64,000 bases of DNA from an uncultured bacterium (GTDB lineage Bacteria; Verrucomicrobiota; Kiritimatiellia; CAIKKV01; CAITUY01): positions 62,001 to 126,000 of the forward strand of contig CAIVSY010000061.1 of NCBI GenBank assembly GCA_903908715.1, read 5' to 3'. The notes beneath the pieces are model-generated. The model was not told where the DNA came from. It saw only the letters and a list, made by a program, of their open reading frames with translations, and did no database searches. Position 1 is the stretch's first letter; each line of letters starts with the position of its first letter. The position numbers and the translations under genes were made by a program. Shown here one piece after another: positions 53,183 through 61,575 of this stretch.

Positions 53183-55606
53183 ATGTCGGATAAAATCAGA
53201 ACCGATGGCAAGGCGTTGACGGATGTGGCGGTCAACCGGGGCTTGCGTCTGAATATTGTGGCGGGCGCGATGGGCACCTTCTGGGCGGTGGTGGCTGGCG
53301 GCATGCCGATCACGATGTTCCTGAACGGGATCGGGGCGAGTGGCGTGCTGATTGGCCTGTCTTCGACAGTCCAGCAGGTTGCAATGGTCCTTCAGCTGCC
53401 CGCGGCTATGATGGCGGAGCGCATTGCCCGGAGAAAATTATTCTGGGGTGTAATGGCGCTGACGCACCGGCTCCTGTGGTTCGGCCCGGCCTTGCTTCCG
53501 CTTTTTCTGGACGGGCAATCGAAATATCTGGCGATAGCCGTCGTGGCTGTGACCGGTCTCAGTGGGGTGTTTGCCCAATTATCGGGCCCGGTGTGGTGGA
53601 GTTGGATGGCGGATCTTGTTCCGGCTGAGCGCCGGGCCGGTTTCTGGGCCAAGCGGCACAGCCTCTGTTCGGTTGCCAGTCTGATCGCGATATGGGTTTC
53701 GGGGATTGTGCTGGATGCCTATTCGCCTGCCGTGGAATCAGGGCGGCAGAGTCTCACGGGATTTGTCATCCTGTTTTCCCTCGCTGCGTTCCTGGGGTCG
53801 GCGGATATCGTAACTCACCTGTGGGTGCCCGAGCCGAAGATGGCCGGTGATACGCCCGTGAAAGGTGTGGTCTCCAAGATCCTGGCGCCCTTTGCCAACC
53901 GGGATTTCCTGTGGCTGACGCTGGGAATGGGTGCCTGGTCCTTTGCGGTGGGAGCGTTTGCGCCCTTTGGCTTGATTTATCTCAAGAATGACCTCGGAAT
54001 GGGCTACGCGCAAATGGCGGACCTTGTGATTGCCGGCACACTTGGGGCGTCCATCGCGGGAGTTCTCTGGGGGTATGTGATCGACCGGGTCGGCGCCCGG
54101 AACTTCGGTGCGATTACGATGATTGTTGCCCCGCTTTGCAGCCTGTCGAATTTCTTCCTGCTGAACAAGAACGTGACGCTGCCGATCCCGTTTTTCCATG
54201 ATGTGACTGTGTATCAGCCCATGCTGGTCCTGTTGGTGGCCAATGTGTTCGCCGGATTGCTGTATTCCGGCGTGGGGCTATCGCAGATCAGTTTGCTGTC
54301 GGCATTGTCCCCGGTGCAAGGGAGGACCATGGCAATGGCGGTTCATTGGTCGGCCGTGGGTCTGCTTGGGGCAAGCGGCCCCTTGATTGGCGGACGCTTG
54401 ATGGACTGGTTTGCCACGCATGAAGTCAAGTGGGTGATGCCATCGGGAACCCCGTTTGCCTTTCTGCACGCCTTGATTCTGGTGCAGATCATCATTACCT
54501 GGCTGGTCGCCGTGCGCCTGATCCTGAAGATCCGCCAGCGAGAGGGCGAGATGGCATTCCGGGCCGCCTTGTCCAGCCTGCAGTTCAACAATCCGTTGCG
54601 GTTGTTCACCGGCATTTTCAACATTTACTCCATGCTTTCATCGACTTCGAGAGGCGGGCGGGCGGAAGCAGCCAGGCGTGTCGGGGAGGAGCGGCTGCGG
54701 ATCGCGGTGCGGGATTTGATTGCCCAACTGGACGATCCGGCTACCGATGTGAGGGAGGAGGCTGCCATTGCCTTGGGGCGTATCGGAAGCCCTGACGCCG
54801 TGGAGGCACTGATCTCGAAGTTGAATGATCCGAATGCGGATATTGCCCCCCAGATTGCCCGTGCGCTGCGTCACTCGCATGACCGGATGGCTGTGGATGT
54901 CCTGATCAGGCGCCTGGGGGATTCTGATCGGGAGACGGTTGCAGAGAGTGCGAGGGCTTTGGGGGAAATCGGGGATGCACGGGCCAGGGATCCGTTGATG
55001 AGGATTCTGCAGGAAAGCGGGGATGCGAAGGTCCTGGCGGCTACGGGGGAGGCCTTGGCGCGCCTGGGCGAGATGGCCGCGTTGTGTGACATTTTCACCC
55101 GGATGAACGAAACGACAAATCCGGTGTTGAAGCGCTCCCTGGCGGTGGCGGCAGGCGACCTGCTCGGGAAACCGGGTGAATTCTACCGGGTGCTGGTAAC
55201 GGAGCAACGGGAGCGTGGAGCGGGATGTGGCGAGTTGCTGGGGGCAATCCAGTCGGCTTTGGAGGACGGTGCGACATCCATCGGTCCGGAGCGATTGGCG
55301 CACCTTAAGGGTAAAGTCGAGAGGCTGCGCGATTTGTATTCATCCGGCCAACCGATCGCTGTCGTGGAATCGCTTTTCGACATGGCCTTGACCCTGGCTG
55401 CCATTCGGTATGGCATCCGGCACGGGGAAGATGCCGAGGCTCTGGTTGAATCCATCGTATGGTTCGATGCTCGTTTCGGGGTAGGGGCATGGTACCTGGA
55501 ACTCCTGCGCGAGATCGGGGAGACCAAGGGTGCTAAGGGGTTGGATAGCGCTGAGATCCTGCTGGGTTTCTACGTCGTATCCCGATGGCGTCTGCGGGAT
55601 GAATAG
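53183..55606 (+). CDS. MFS transporter fused to HEAT-repeat domain
   Basis: An 807-residue protein. Residues about 15-455 form a major facilitator-type membrane domain with about twelve hydrophobic segments (NIVAGAMGTFWAVVAGG; ADLVPAERRAGFWAKRHSL in the cytoplasmic loop 2-3 region; LLGASGPLIGGRL). From about residue 505 the protein is soluble, with HEAT-like repeats at 510-650 (DDPATDVREEAAIALGRIGSP; LNDPNADIAPQIARALRH; GDSDRETVAESARALGEIGDA; SGDAKVLAATGEALARLGE). A further helical region ends it. The cargo is unknown. No SD is evident before the ATG. Single gene. Confidence 0.85.
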   Translation: MSDKIRTDGKALTDVAVNRGLRLNIVAGAMGTFWAVVAGGMPITMFLNGIGASGVLIGLSSTVQQVAMVLQLPAAMMAERIARRKLFWGVMALTHRLLWFGPALLPLFLDGQSKYLAIAVVAVTGLSGVFAQLSGPVWWSWMADLVPAERRAGFWAKRHSLCSVASLIAIWVSGIVLDAYSPAVESGRQSLTGFVILFSLAAFLGSADIVTHLWVPEPKMAGDTPVKGVVSKILAPFANRDFLWLTLGMGAWSFAVGAFAPFGLIYLKNDLGMGYAQMADLVIAGTLGASIAGVLWGYVIDRVGARNFGAITMIVAPLCSLSNFFLLNKNVTLPIPFFHDVTVYQPMLVLLVANVFAGLLYSGVGLSQISLLSALSPVQGRTMAMAVHWSAVGLLGASGPLIGGRLMDWFATHEVKWVMPSGTPFAFLHALILVQIIITWLVAVRLILKIRQREGEMAFRAALSSLQFNNPLRLFTGIFNIYSMLSSTSRGGRAEAARRVGEERLRIAVRDLIAQLDDPATDVREEAAIALGRIGSPDAVEALISKLNDPNADIAPQIARALRHSHDRMAVDVLIRRLGDSDRETVAESARALGEIGDARARDPLMRILQESGDAKVLAATGEALARLGEMAALCDIFTRMNETTNPVLKRSLAVAAGDLLGKPGEFYRVLVTEQRERGAGCGELLGAIQSALEDGATSIGPERLAHLKGKVERLRDLYSSGQPIAVVESLFDMALTLAAIRYGIRHGEDAEALVESIVWFDARFGVGAWYLELLREIGETKGAKGLDSAEILLGFYVVSRWRLRDE

Positions 55607-55654
55607 CCGGTCTTCTGCCGCCGGGTGGGATGCGGGAGCCGTCCGGTCCCCGGA

Positions 55655-56479
55655 TCATTCGGATGCGGGTGGTCCGGCTGGTTTGACCCATCGGTCCTGG
55701 CCAGGCCCTTCCACTTTCCAGAGGATTGCCCGCACGTTGGCGACGGGGATGGATGCCTCGATCTTGGTTGCGAGACAGCGTTCATCGTCGGAGATCCAGA
55801 TCCAGATCCTGCCCTGGCGAACAAAGATTCCCTCAAAGGCCGCATCCGGTTCAAGTTTAATACAGGGCACATCCGGGTAGTTCGGAAGGTCCAGGGTTTC
55901 CTTCTTCTTTACCGAAACCCCCACATCGTAGACTTTTTCATCCGCCATGACCTTGAAAACCTCCCGGGTACCCGGCGTGAACTTGTGCGACCGGAGTGAA
56001 TACATGAGGGTCGGGATGTCGTGAATGTCGGGAGGGATTGGAAAGGTTTTCCTGCGTCCGGATAGACGGGCGGTCCAGTTCGCCACCTGGTTGGTTCTAT
56101 CGAAAACGGTTGTCTCAAAGCGGCGGTGCGTGCCCTCACTGAGATTCTTGGTGAATTGGACCGGGAGGAATGTTTCCGGTTCCACAAGGCTTTCGATGGT
56201 GTCATGGACAGGGTAGACCTTCTCAATGACGTGGTTGGATTGCGTTCGCATGCGAATGGCCAGCAACCGTCGTCCATCCTGCTCCGTCCATTCCGTTGAG
56301 ATGACGGCTGTGCCAACCGGAATGTACCCCCAGTACAACCGGTAGGTGACCTGTTCGCCAACCGGCCACTTGTTGGTGCCGAGATAGTTGGGCAACGAAT
56401 TGGTGCCGATGACATCGGCAAAGGCAGCCGAAACGATCCAAGCCTGCAGCATGAACAGGATTTTCACGGCGGGGTGCAT
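55655..56479 (-). CDS. DUF3108 exported protein
   Basis: A 274-residue protein with a signal peptide (ILFMLQAWIVSAAFAD). The mature part follows the DUF3108 pattern: VGEQVTYRLYWGYIPVGTAVI, VEPETFLPVQFTKNLSEGTHRRFETTVFDR, DIPTLMYSLRSHKFTPG and WIWISDDERCLATKIEASIPVANVRAIL. DUF3108 proteins are beta-rich periplasmic proteins, without a settled role. It is a single gene convergent with the MFS-HEAT gene (48-base gap). Confidence 0.8.
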   Translation of the reverse strand: MHPAVKILFMLQAWIVSAAFADVIGTNSLPNYLGTNKWPVGEQVTYRLYWGYIPVGTAVISTEWTEQDGRRLLAIRMRTQSNHVIEKVYPVHDTIESLVEPETFLPVQFTKNLSEGTHRRFETTVFDRTNQVANWTARLSGRRKTFPIPPDIHDIPTLMYSLRSHKFTPGTREVFKVMADEKVYDVGVSVKKKETLDLPNYPDVPCIKLEPDAAFEGIFVRQGRIWIWISDDERCLATKIEASIPVANVRAILWKVEGPGQDRWVKPAGPPASE

Positions 56480-56678
56480 AGGGTCGTAGCAAGCCTTAAA
56501 CGGTGGCGCATGTCAACTAGCAATAAGCAAGGTGCTGCGGGTCTGGGCGTGAGTTCCGGGCCGGCATATCGCTTCCTGATGCGCAAGCTGGTGCGAAACG
56601 GTTCACTTTCCGTAGAAAAATCGTGCGGTCTATTTGCAGAAAAAGTGATATGATTTACTGAGTATAGAGGGCTATATC

Positions 56679-56981
56679 GTGAACACGAAGCGTAATACCA
56701 AGAAGAGAAGCAAGAGGGGGTTGAGCCAGACATCCCGGACCATACAGTCGTTTGCCAGACGCTTACGGGAATGGCGGCAGGGGAGGGGGCTTCCGCTCAA
56801 GCATATTGCCAAGGAACTGGGCGTATCGATTTCGATTATTTCAGAGTGGGAGCATGGGCACCGATTTCCTTCAGTGGCCAATCTGGAAGCCTTGGGGAAT
56901 TACACGGGCTTGCCGGTGTGCTGTTTGCTGTATCATGGGGATGGACCTTGTCCCCACAAAGACACGTCTTTGCAGGGCTGA
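56679..56981 (+). CDS. XRE-family helix-turn-helix regulator
   Basis: A 100-residue protein from a GTG start (GAGGG 7 bases before it). The N-terminal 20 residues are strongly basic. A helix-turn-helix of the Cro/C1 type follows at about residues 25-85: FARRLREWRQGRGLPLKHIAKELGVSISIISEWEHGHRFPSVANLEALGNYTGL. It is 251 bases before hom and on the same strand, so a role in controlling the aspartate-family genes is possible but unproven. The 199-base gap before it has no gene; a TATGAT at 56649-56654 has no good -35. Confidence 0.8.
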   Translation: MNTKRNTKKRSKRGLSQTSRTIQSFARRLREWRQGRGLPLKHIAKELGVSISIISEWEHGHRFPSVANLEALGNYTGLPVCCLLYHGDGPCPHKDTSLQG

Positions 56982-57133
56982 AGTGACGGGATTTTGTCCG
57001 ACGTCCGGTGAGGTTTTTTGCCGGGTGGGCCGGTGGTTTTGCCTTCGTAGCCGTTTCTCGCGGGATGCAATCCCGACAGGGAGTGGGTACCTTCCCCCGT
57101 TCCGGTCAATTCCGCAGGAGTTCGGGTCCTTTC

Positions 57134-57162
57134 TTCTTGTATCCCCCGCGAATCCATATAAA
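57134..57162 (+). promoter_or_regulatory. Weak candidate promoter and hairpins before hom
   Basis: TATAAA (57157-57162) lies 17 bases after TTCTTG (57134-57139, two of six matches). Two short inverted repeats flank it: CGGGAT/ATCCCG at 57061-57075 and GCCTG/CAGGC at 57178-57192. The second would lie in the leader of the hom mRNA. No Thr- or Ile-rich leader peptide is seen. The 251-base gap holds no other feature. Confidence 0.25.
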
Positions 57163-57232
57163 GTACATTCATTTTGCGCCTGTCTGTCAGGCGTACCCAG
57201 TGTGGGAACCGGAGTTTGGCAGGGAACGGTAT

Positions 57233-58546
57233 ATGAAGCAAATCGGCGTTGGATTGATCGGCTTTGGCACGGTTGGGGCGGGTGTCGTGGAGGCCTTGCA
57301 GAGGAACGGGGCGGTGCTGGCGGAGCGGACAGGGGTTCTGCCTGTATTACGGGGTATAGCGGACATCGATATTGAGCGGGATCGGGGGGTCAAGGTTGAT
57401 CCGGCGCTCTTGACGCGGGATGCCTTGTCGGTCATCCGTAATCCGGAAGTCCGGATTGTGGTTGAGCTGGTTGGGGGCACCACTATTGCCAAGACATTCA
57501 TCCTTGAGGCACTGAGACTCGGCAAGACGGTTATAACGGCCAACAAGGCTTTGCTGGCGGAGCAGGGAGCCGAGATTCTGGCCGCTTCGGCGGCCAGTGG
57601 AGCCGATGTATGGTTCGAGGCGAGTGTGGCGGGGGGGATCCCGATCATTCGTGTCTTAAGGGACGGACTGGTCGCTAACCGGATCACGGCCCTGTACGGG
57701 ATCCTGAACGGAACCTGTAACTATATCCTGACCCGCATGGAACGTGAGCAGATGACATTTGATCATGCGCTCAAGGAAGCCCAGGCGGCAGGCTATGCCG
57801 AAGCGGATCCGGGGCTGGATATTGACGGGTATGACACAGCGCATAAGGCTGCGATCCTGGCCTCGCTGGCGTACGGCGTGCGTGTCCCCATGGAGCGGGT
57901 TTTTGTTGAAGGGATCCGGGGTCTGGCAAAGGTGGATATTGAGCATGCCAGGAGTCTCGGGTACCGGGTCAAGCTGCTCGCGGTCATCAAGAATGAGAGA
58001 GGGGTCGTGGATATCCGCGTGCATCCCACCCTTGTTCCTGTGGAGCATATGCTTGCATCCGTTATGGGGGTTTTCAATGCGGTCGTGGTGGATGGCGACG
58101 TTGTGGGGCAGACCGTGTACTATGGGCGCGGTGCGGGACGGATGCCGACCGCAAGTGCCGTGGTGAGTGATATTGCCGAGGCGTCGCGCACCTTGGCTGT
58201 GGAAAATCGTGTAGCGCGGCCGGCCCCCTACAGGGGGGGCGAACTTGCGTATCTTGACATCGGCGATGTGATAAGCCGTTACTATCTGCGGCTTTCCCTG
58301 GCGGATAAGCCGGGCGTGCTGGGGGTGGTGGCGACCGAACTGGGGCGCAACAACATCAGTCTTGCATCCGTTTTGCAGAAGGAGCCTCACACATCCGGGC
58401 GTGCGGTGCCGGTGGTAGTCCTGACCCATCCGGCGCGTGAGCGGGATGTGACGACGGCCTTGCGGGCGCTGGAGGAAATGCAGGCGATTGGCACGAAGTC
58501 GGTTCGGTTGAGAATCGAGGATCTTGGGATAGAGAAGAACGCATGA
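57233..58546 (+). CDS. hom: Homoserine dehydrogenase
   Basis: Reduces aspartate semialdehyde to homoserine with NAD(P)H, for threonine, methionine and isoleucine. The Rossmann motif GFGTVGAGVVEAL opens the protein. Catalytic-domain motifs follow: VITANKALLAEQGAEI, FEASVAGGIPIIRVLRDGL, GILNGTCNYIL, AEADPGLDIDGYDTAHKAAIL. The last 90 residues are an ACT domain (RLSLADKPGVLGVVATELGRNNISLASVLQ), the usual site of threonine feedback. I chose the ATG at 57233 (437 residues, standard length, AGGGA upstream). The stop overlaps the lysC start (ATGA). Confidence 0.95.
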   Translation: MKQIGVGLIGFGTVGAGVVEALQRNGAVLAERTGVLPVLRGIADIDIERDRGVKVDPALLTRDALSVIRNPEVRIVVELVGGTTIAKTFILEALRLGKTVITANKALLAEQGAEILAASAASGADVWFEASVAGGIPIIRVLRDGLVANRITALYGILNGTCNYILTRMEREQMTFDHALKEAQAAGYAEADPGLDIDGYDTAHKAAILASLAYGVRVPMERVFVEGIRGLAKVDIEHARSLGYRVKLLAVIKNERGVVDIRVHPTLVPVEHMLASVMGVFNAVVVDGDVVGQTVYYGRGAGRMPTASAVVSDIAEASRTLAVENRVARPAPYRGGELAYLDIGDVISRYYLRLSLADKPGVLGVVATELGRNNISLASVLQKEPHTSGRAVPVVVLTHPARERDVTTALRALEEMQAIGTKSVRLRIEDLGIEKNA

Positions 58547-59931
58547 AAACAAATGATACGGTTGAACTGATAGTGGCGAAATTCGGCGGCACGAGCGTGG
58601 CGGATGCCTCGCAGATCCTGAAGGTCTGTGAGATCGCCAAGATGAATCCGGCGCGCCGGGTGATTGTGGTCTCGGCCCCGGGGAAGCGGAATGCCGCCGA
58701 TACCAAGGTGACCGATATGCTGATCGCGTGTGCGGAGGCCCGTTTGGCCGGGGGGGCGGCGGAGACCGAACGCAAGGCGATCGTTGAGAGGTACGCCAGT
58801 ATCCAGAGAGAAGCCGGTGTCGGTGAAAAGGTGATTGCCGCCATCGACGAGGACTTGCGGCAGCGCCTGGCGTCGGACCGTTCGCATCGCGGCCGATTCC
58901 TGGACTTGCTGAAGGCGGCCGGAGAGGATAACAGCGCCAGGCTGGTTGCGGAGATCTTCCGCAAGTGCGGGTTGGATGCAAAGTATGTCGATCCCCGGGA
59001 TGCGGGCATGATCCTGAGCGACGAGTTCGGCAACGCCATGGTTCTGCCGGAATCCTATGATCGGCTGGCCGCCCTGCGGCAGCAGCCGGGAATCCTGATC
59101 TTTCCGGGCTTTTTCGGGTATACGCGTTCGGGGTCTGTCGCGACATTTCCGCGGGGCGGTTCCGACATTACCGGCGCCATCCTGGCGGCGGCGTTGAAGG
59201 CCGACCTGTATGAGAACTTTACGGATGTGGATTCGGTATTTGCGGCGGATCCGAGGATTATTGAAGGGGCCCAGTCCATTGAATTGCTGACTTACCGCGA
59301 GATGCGCGAACTGGCCTATGCGGGTTTCGGCGTGTTCCACGATGAGGCGATCGTGCCTGCCGTGAGAGCCGGGATCCCTATTTGCATCCGCAATACGAAT
59401 CGTCCCGCCGCTCCGGGAACGCGGATTGTTCCTCGCCGTCCCTACCAGGGCGGCGAGGTTCTGGGTATTGCCAGTGCGGATGGTTTTTGCGCTGTCTACG
59501 TGGACAAGTACCTGATGAATCGGGAAGTCGGATTCGGCCGGCGTCTCCTTCAGATGCTGGAGGATGAAGGGTTGTCATACGAGCATGCGCCCTCCGGTAT
59601 CGATAACATGTCGGTGATTCTGAGGGAGAAGGATTTTACGGCGGAAAGGGAGGAGAGAATCCTGCGCCGCATCAAGAATGAGCTGGGTGCCGAGAATATC
59701 GAGATCGACAGGGGGCTCGCGCTGGTGATGATCGTCGGCGAGGGCATGCATTATACGGTTGGGGTCGCGGCCCGTGCGACGTGCGCACTGGCTCAGGCCG
59801 GCATCAACATCGAGATGCTCAACCAGGGGTCCTCCGAAATCAGCATGATGTTCGGGGTCAAGGGTTCGGACAGGAAGAAGGCCGTGCAGGCCTTGTATGG
59901 GGCGTTTTTTATGCGCCAGCATGGGAACTGA
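58543..59931 (+). CDS. lysC: Aspartate kinase
   Basis: Phosphorylates aspartate, the entry to the aspartate family. The N-terminus has VAKFGGTSVADASQI. Further motifs are LSDEFGNAMVLPESY, FPGFFGYTRSGSVATFPRGGSDITGA and FTDVDSVFAADPRI. C-terminal ACT-type sequences follow (EVGFGRRLLQMLEDEGLSYEHAPSGIDNMSVILRE; the next with AGINIEMLNQGSSEISMMFGV). At 462 residues it is a single-function kinase of the long class. It follows hom by ATGA overlap and precedes cimA by 13 bases. Confidence 0.95.
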   Translation: MKTNDTVELIVAKFGGTSVADASQILKVCEIAKMNPARRVIVVSAPGKRNAADTKVTDMLIACAEARLAGGAAETERKAIVERYASIQREAGVGEKVIAAIDEDLRQRLASDRSHRGRFLDLLKAAGEDNSARLVAEIFRKCGLDAKYVDPRDAGMILSDEFGNAMVLPESYDRLAALRQQPGILIFPGFFGYTRSGSVATFPRGGSDITGAILAAALKADLYENFTDVDSVFAADPRIIEGAQSIELLTYREMRELAYAGFGVFHDEAIVPAVRAGIPICIRNTNRPAAPGTRIVPRRPYQGGEVLGIASADGFCAVYVDKYLMNREVGFGRRLLQMLEDEGLSYEHAPSGIDNMSVILREKDFTAEREERILRRIKNELGAENIEIDRGLALVMIVGEGMHYTVGVAARATCALAQAGINIEMLNQGSSEISMMFGVKGSDRKKAVQALYGAFFMRQHGN

Positions 59932-59944
59932 GCGGGAGGCTGGA

Positions 59945-61573
59945 ATGAATGCGCGGCGGAAAGTTGCGGTCTACGATACGACTCTGAGGGATGGTTCGCA
60001 GGGCGAGGGGATTTCATTCTCCGGGGCGGCGAAGATCCGGGCGGCTTTGCGGATGGATGAGTTCGGGGTGGACTATATTGAAGGCGGGTATGCGGGTTCG
60101 AATCCCAAGGACCTGGAGTTCTTCCATGAAATCCGGAAACACAAGCTGCGAAACTCGAAGGTGGCGGCGTTTGGCAGTACCTGCAGGGCAGGGATTCCAG
60201 TCGGCGAGGATGATAATGTCGTACGGTTGATCGAGGCCGGGACGCCGGTGGTGACCCTTTTTGGCAAGACGTGGATGCTGCATGTACATGATGTGCTTCG
60301 GACAACGGCTGAGGAGAACCGCCGGATGATCCGCGAGACCGTTCGCTACCTGAAACAGCATGGGCGCGAGGTGATTTTTGATGCCGAGCATTTCTTTGAT
60401 GGGTACAAGGACAGCCCGGGTTTTGCCCTGGATATGATCAAGGCGGCGATTGAGGCAGGGGCGGATGCCGTGGTGCTGTGCGATACGAATGGCGGGACCT
60501 TGCCCCACGAGGTATTCGGCATTACATCGGAAGTGGTCCGGAGTGTACCCGTGACTGTGGGTATCCACACGCATAATGATTCGGGTCTGGCTGTGGCTAC
60601 AAGCCTGGAGGCTGTGCGTGCCGGTGCGTCCCATGTGCAGGGTACGATCAACGGGTTCGGGGAACGGACGGGCAATGCGAACCTGTGCGCCATCATTCCC
60701 AACCTGGAGCTCAAGATGGGCCTGCAGGCCTTGCCGGACGGTTCGATGAAGCAATTACGCGCGCTGTCGCTTTTCATGGACGATCTGGTGAATATGCGGC
60801 ACGACGGAAAGGCTCCCTACGTTGGCGAGAGCGCCTTTTCGCATAAGGCGGGTATGCATGTGAATGCGGTGCAGAAGAATCCCCGCACATTTGAGCACAT
60901 TCCTCCCGAAACCGTGGGGAATGACAGGAGAATCCTGATTTCCGAGGGGTCGGGGCAGAGCAGTGTCCTGCTCAAGGCCATCGAGATGGGGGTCGATCTG
61001 AAGAAATCCTCCCCCGAGGTAAAGGAAATTCTTGAGTCGCTCAAGGCGCTGGAGCGGGAAGGCTACGCCTATGAGGCTGCCGATGCCTCCTTCCGGATGC
61101 TGGTGCAGAAGGTTCTGAAGAAGCAAAAGTCCTTTTTTGAACTTGAGGGATTCCGGGTCATTGTCGAGAAGAACGGTGCGCATGGCCGGTGCGTATCCGA
61201 AGCAAGCGTGAAAGTCCGGGTCGGGGATGAGGCGGAACATATGGTGGCCGAGGGCGATGGCCCTGTCAATGCGCTCGACCGCGCCTTGCGCAAGGCTCTC
61301 ATGCGGTTCTATCCGCAGATCGATAAGGTTCAGCTGGAGGACTTCAGTGTCCGGATTCTGGATCCGCAGGAAGCTACCGCTGCCAAGACCCGTGTGATTA
61401 TCGAGTCCGGGGATGGAGAGGAAACCTGGGGCACGGTTGGGGTTTCCGGGAATATCATCGAGGCGTCGTGGGAGGCGTTGGTGGACAGTGTTGAGTACAA
61501 GCTTTTCCGTGAGGAGGAAAAGCGGCGCGGAGAGCAGCCCGCGAAGGGCGGCACGAAGGCCGGGGGGAAGTGA
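59945..61573 (+). CDS. cimA: (R)-citramalate synthase
   Basis: Condenses pyruvate with acetyl-CoA for isoleucine synthesis without threonine deaminase. The alpha-isopropylmalate synthase fold is clear: YDTTLRDGSQGEGISFS, EGGYAGSNPKDLEFF, HVHDVLRTTAEENRRMI, VLCDTNGGTLPHE and GIHTHNDSGLAVATSLEAVRAGASHVQGTINGFGERTGNANLC. The N-terminal DGSQGEGISFS form and 542-residue length match the TIGR00977-type citramalate synthases rather than LeuA. I chose the ATG at 59945 (GGGAGG 5 bases upstream). A C-terminal regulatory domain is present. It ends 2 bases before valS. Confidence 0.9.
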   Translation: MNARRKVAVYDTTLRDGSQGEGISFSGAAKIRAALRMDEFGVDYIEGGYAGSNPKDLEFFHEIRKHKLRNSKVAAFGSTCRAGIPVGEDDNVVRLIEAGTPVVTLFGKTWMLHVHDVLRTTAEENRRMIRETVRYLKQHGREVIFDAEHFFDGYKDSPGFALDMIKAAIEAGADAVVLCDTNGGTLPHEVFGITSEVVRSVPVTVGIHTHNDSGLAVATSLEAVRAGASHVQGTINGFGERTGNANLCAIIPNLELKMGLQALPDGSMKQLRALSLFMDDLVNMRHDGKAPYVGESAFSHKAGMHVNAVQKNPRTFEHIPPETVGNDRRILISEGSGQSSVLLKAIEMGVDLKKSSPEVKEILESLKALEREGYAYEAADASFRMLVQKVLKKQKSFFELEGFRVIVEKNGAHGRCVSEASVKVRVGDEAEHMVAEGDGPVNALDRALRKALMRFYPQIDKVQLEDFSVRILDPQEATAAKTRVIIESGDGEETWGTVGVSGNIIEASWEALVDSVEYKLFREEEKRRGEQPAKGGTKAGGK

Positions 61574-61575
61574 GT

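Noticed and set aside
56480-56678. TATGAT at 56649 as a promoter for the XRE gene, and TTGACA on the minus strand before the DUF3108 gene
   Set aside because: Neither has an acceptable partner hexamer at 15-19 bases; I could not support either as a full promoter.
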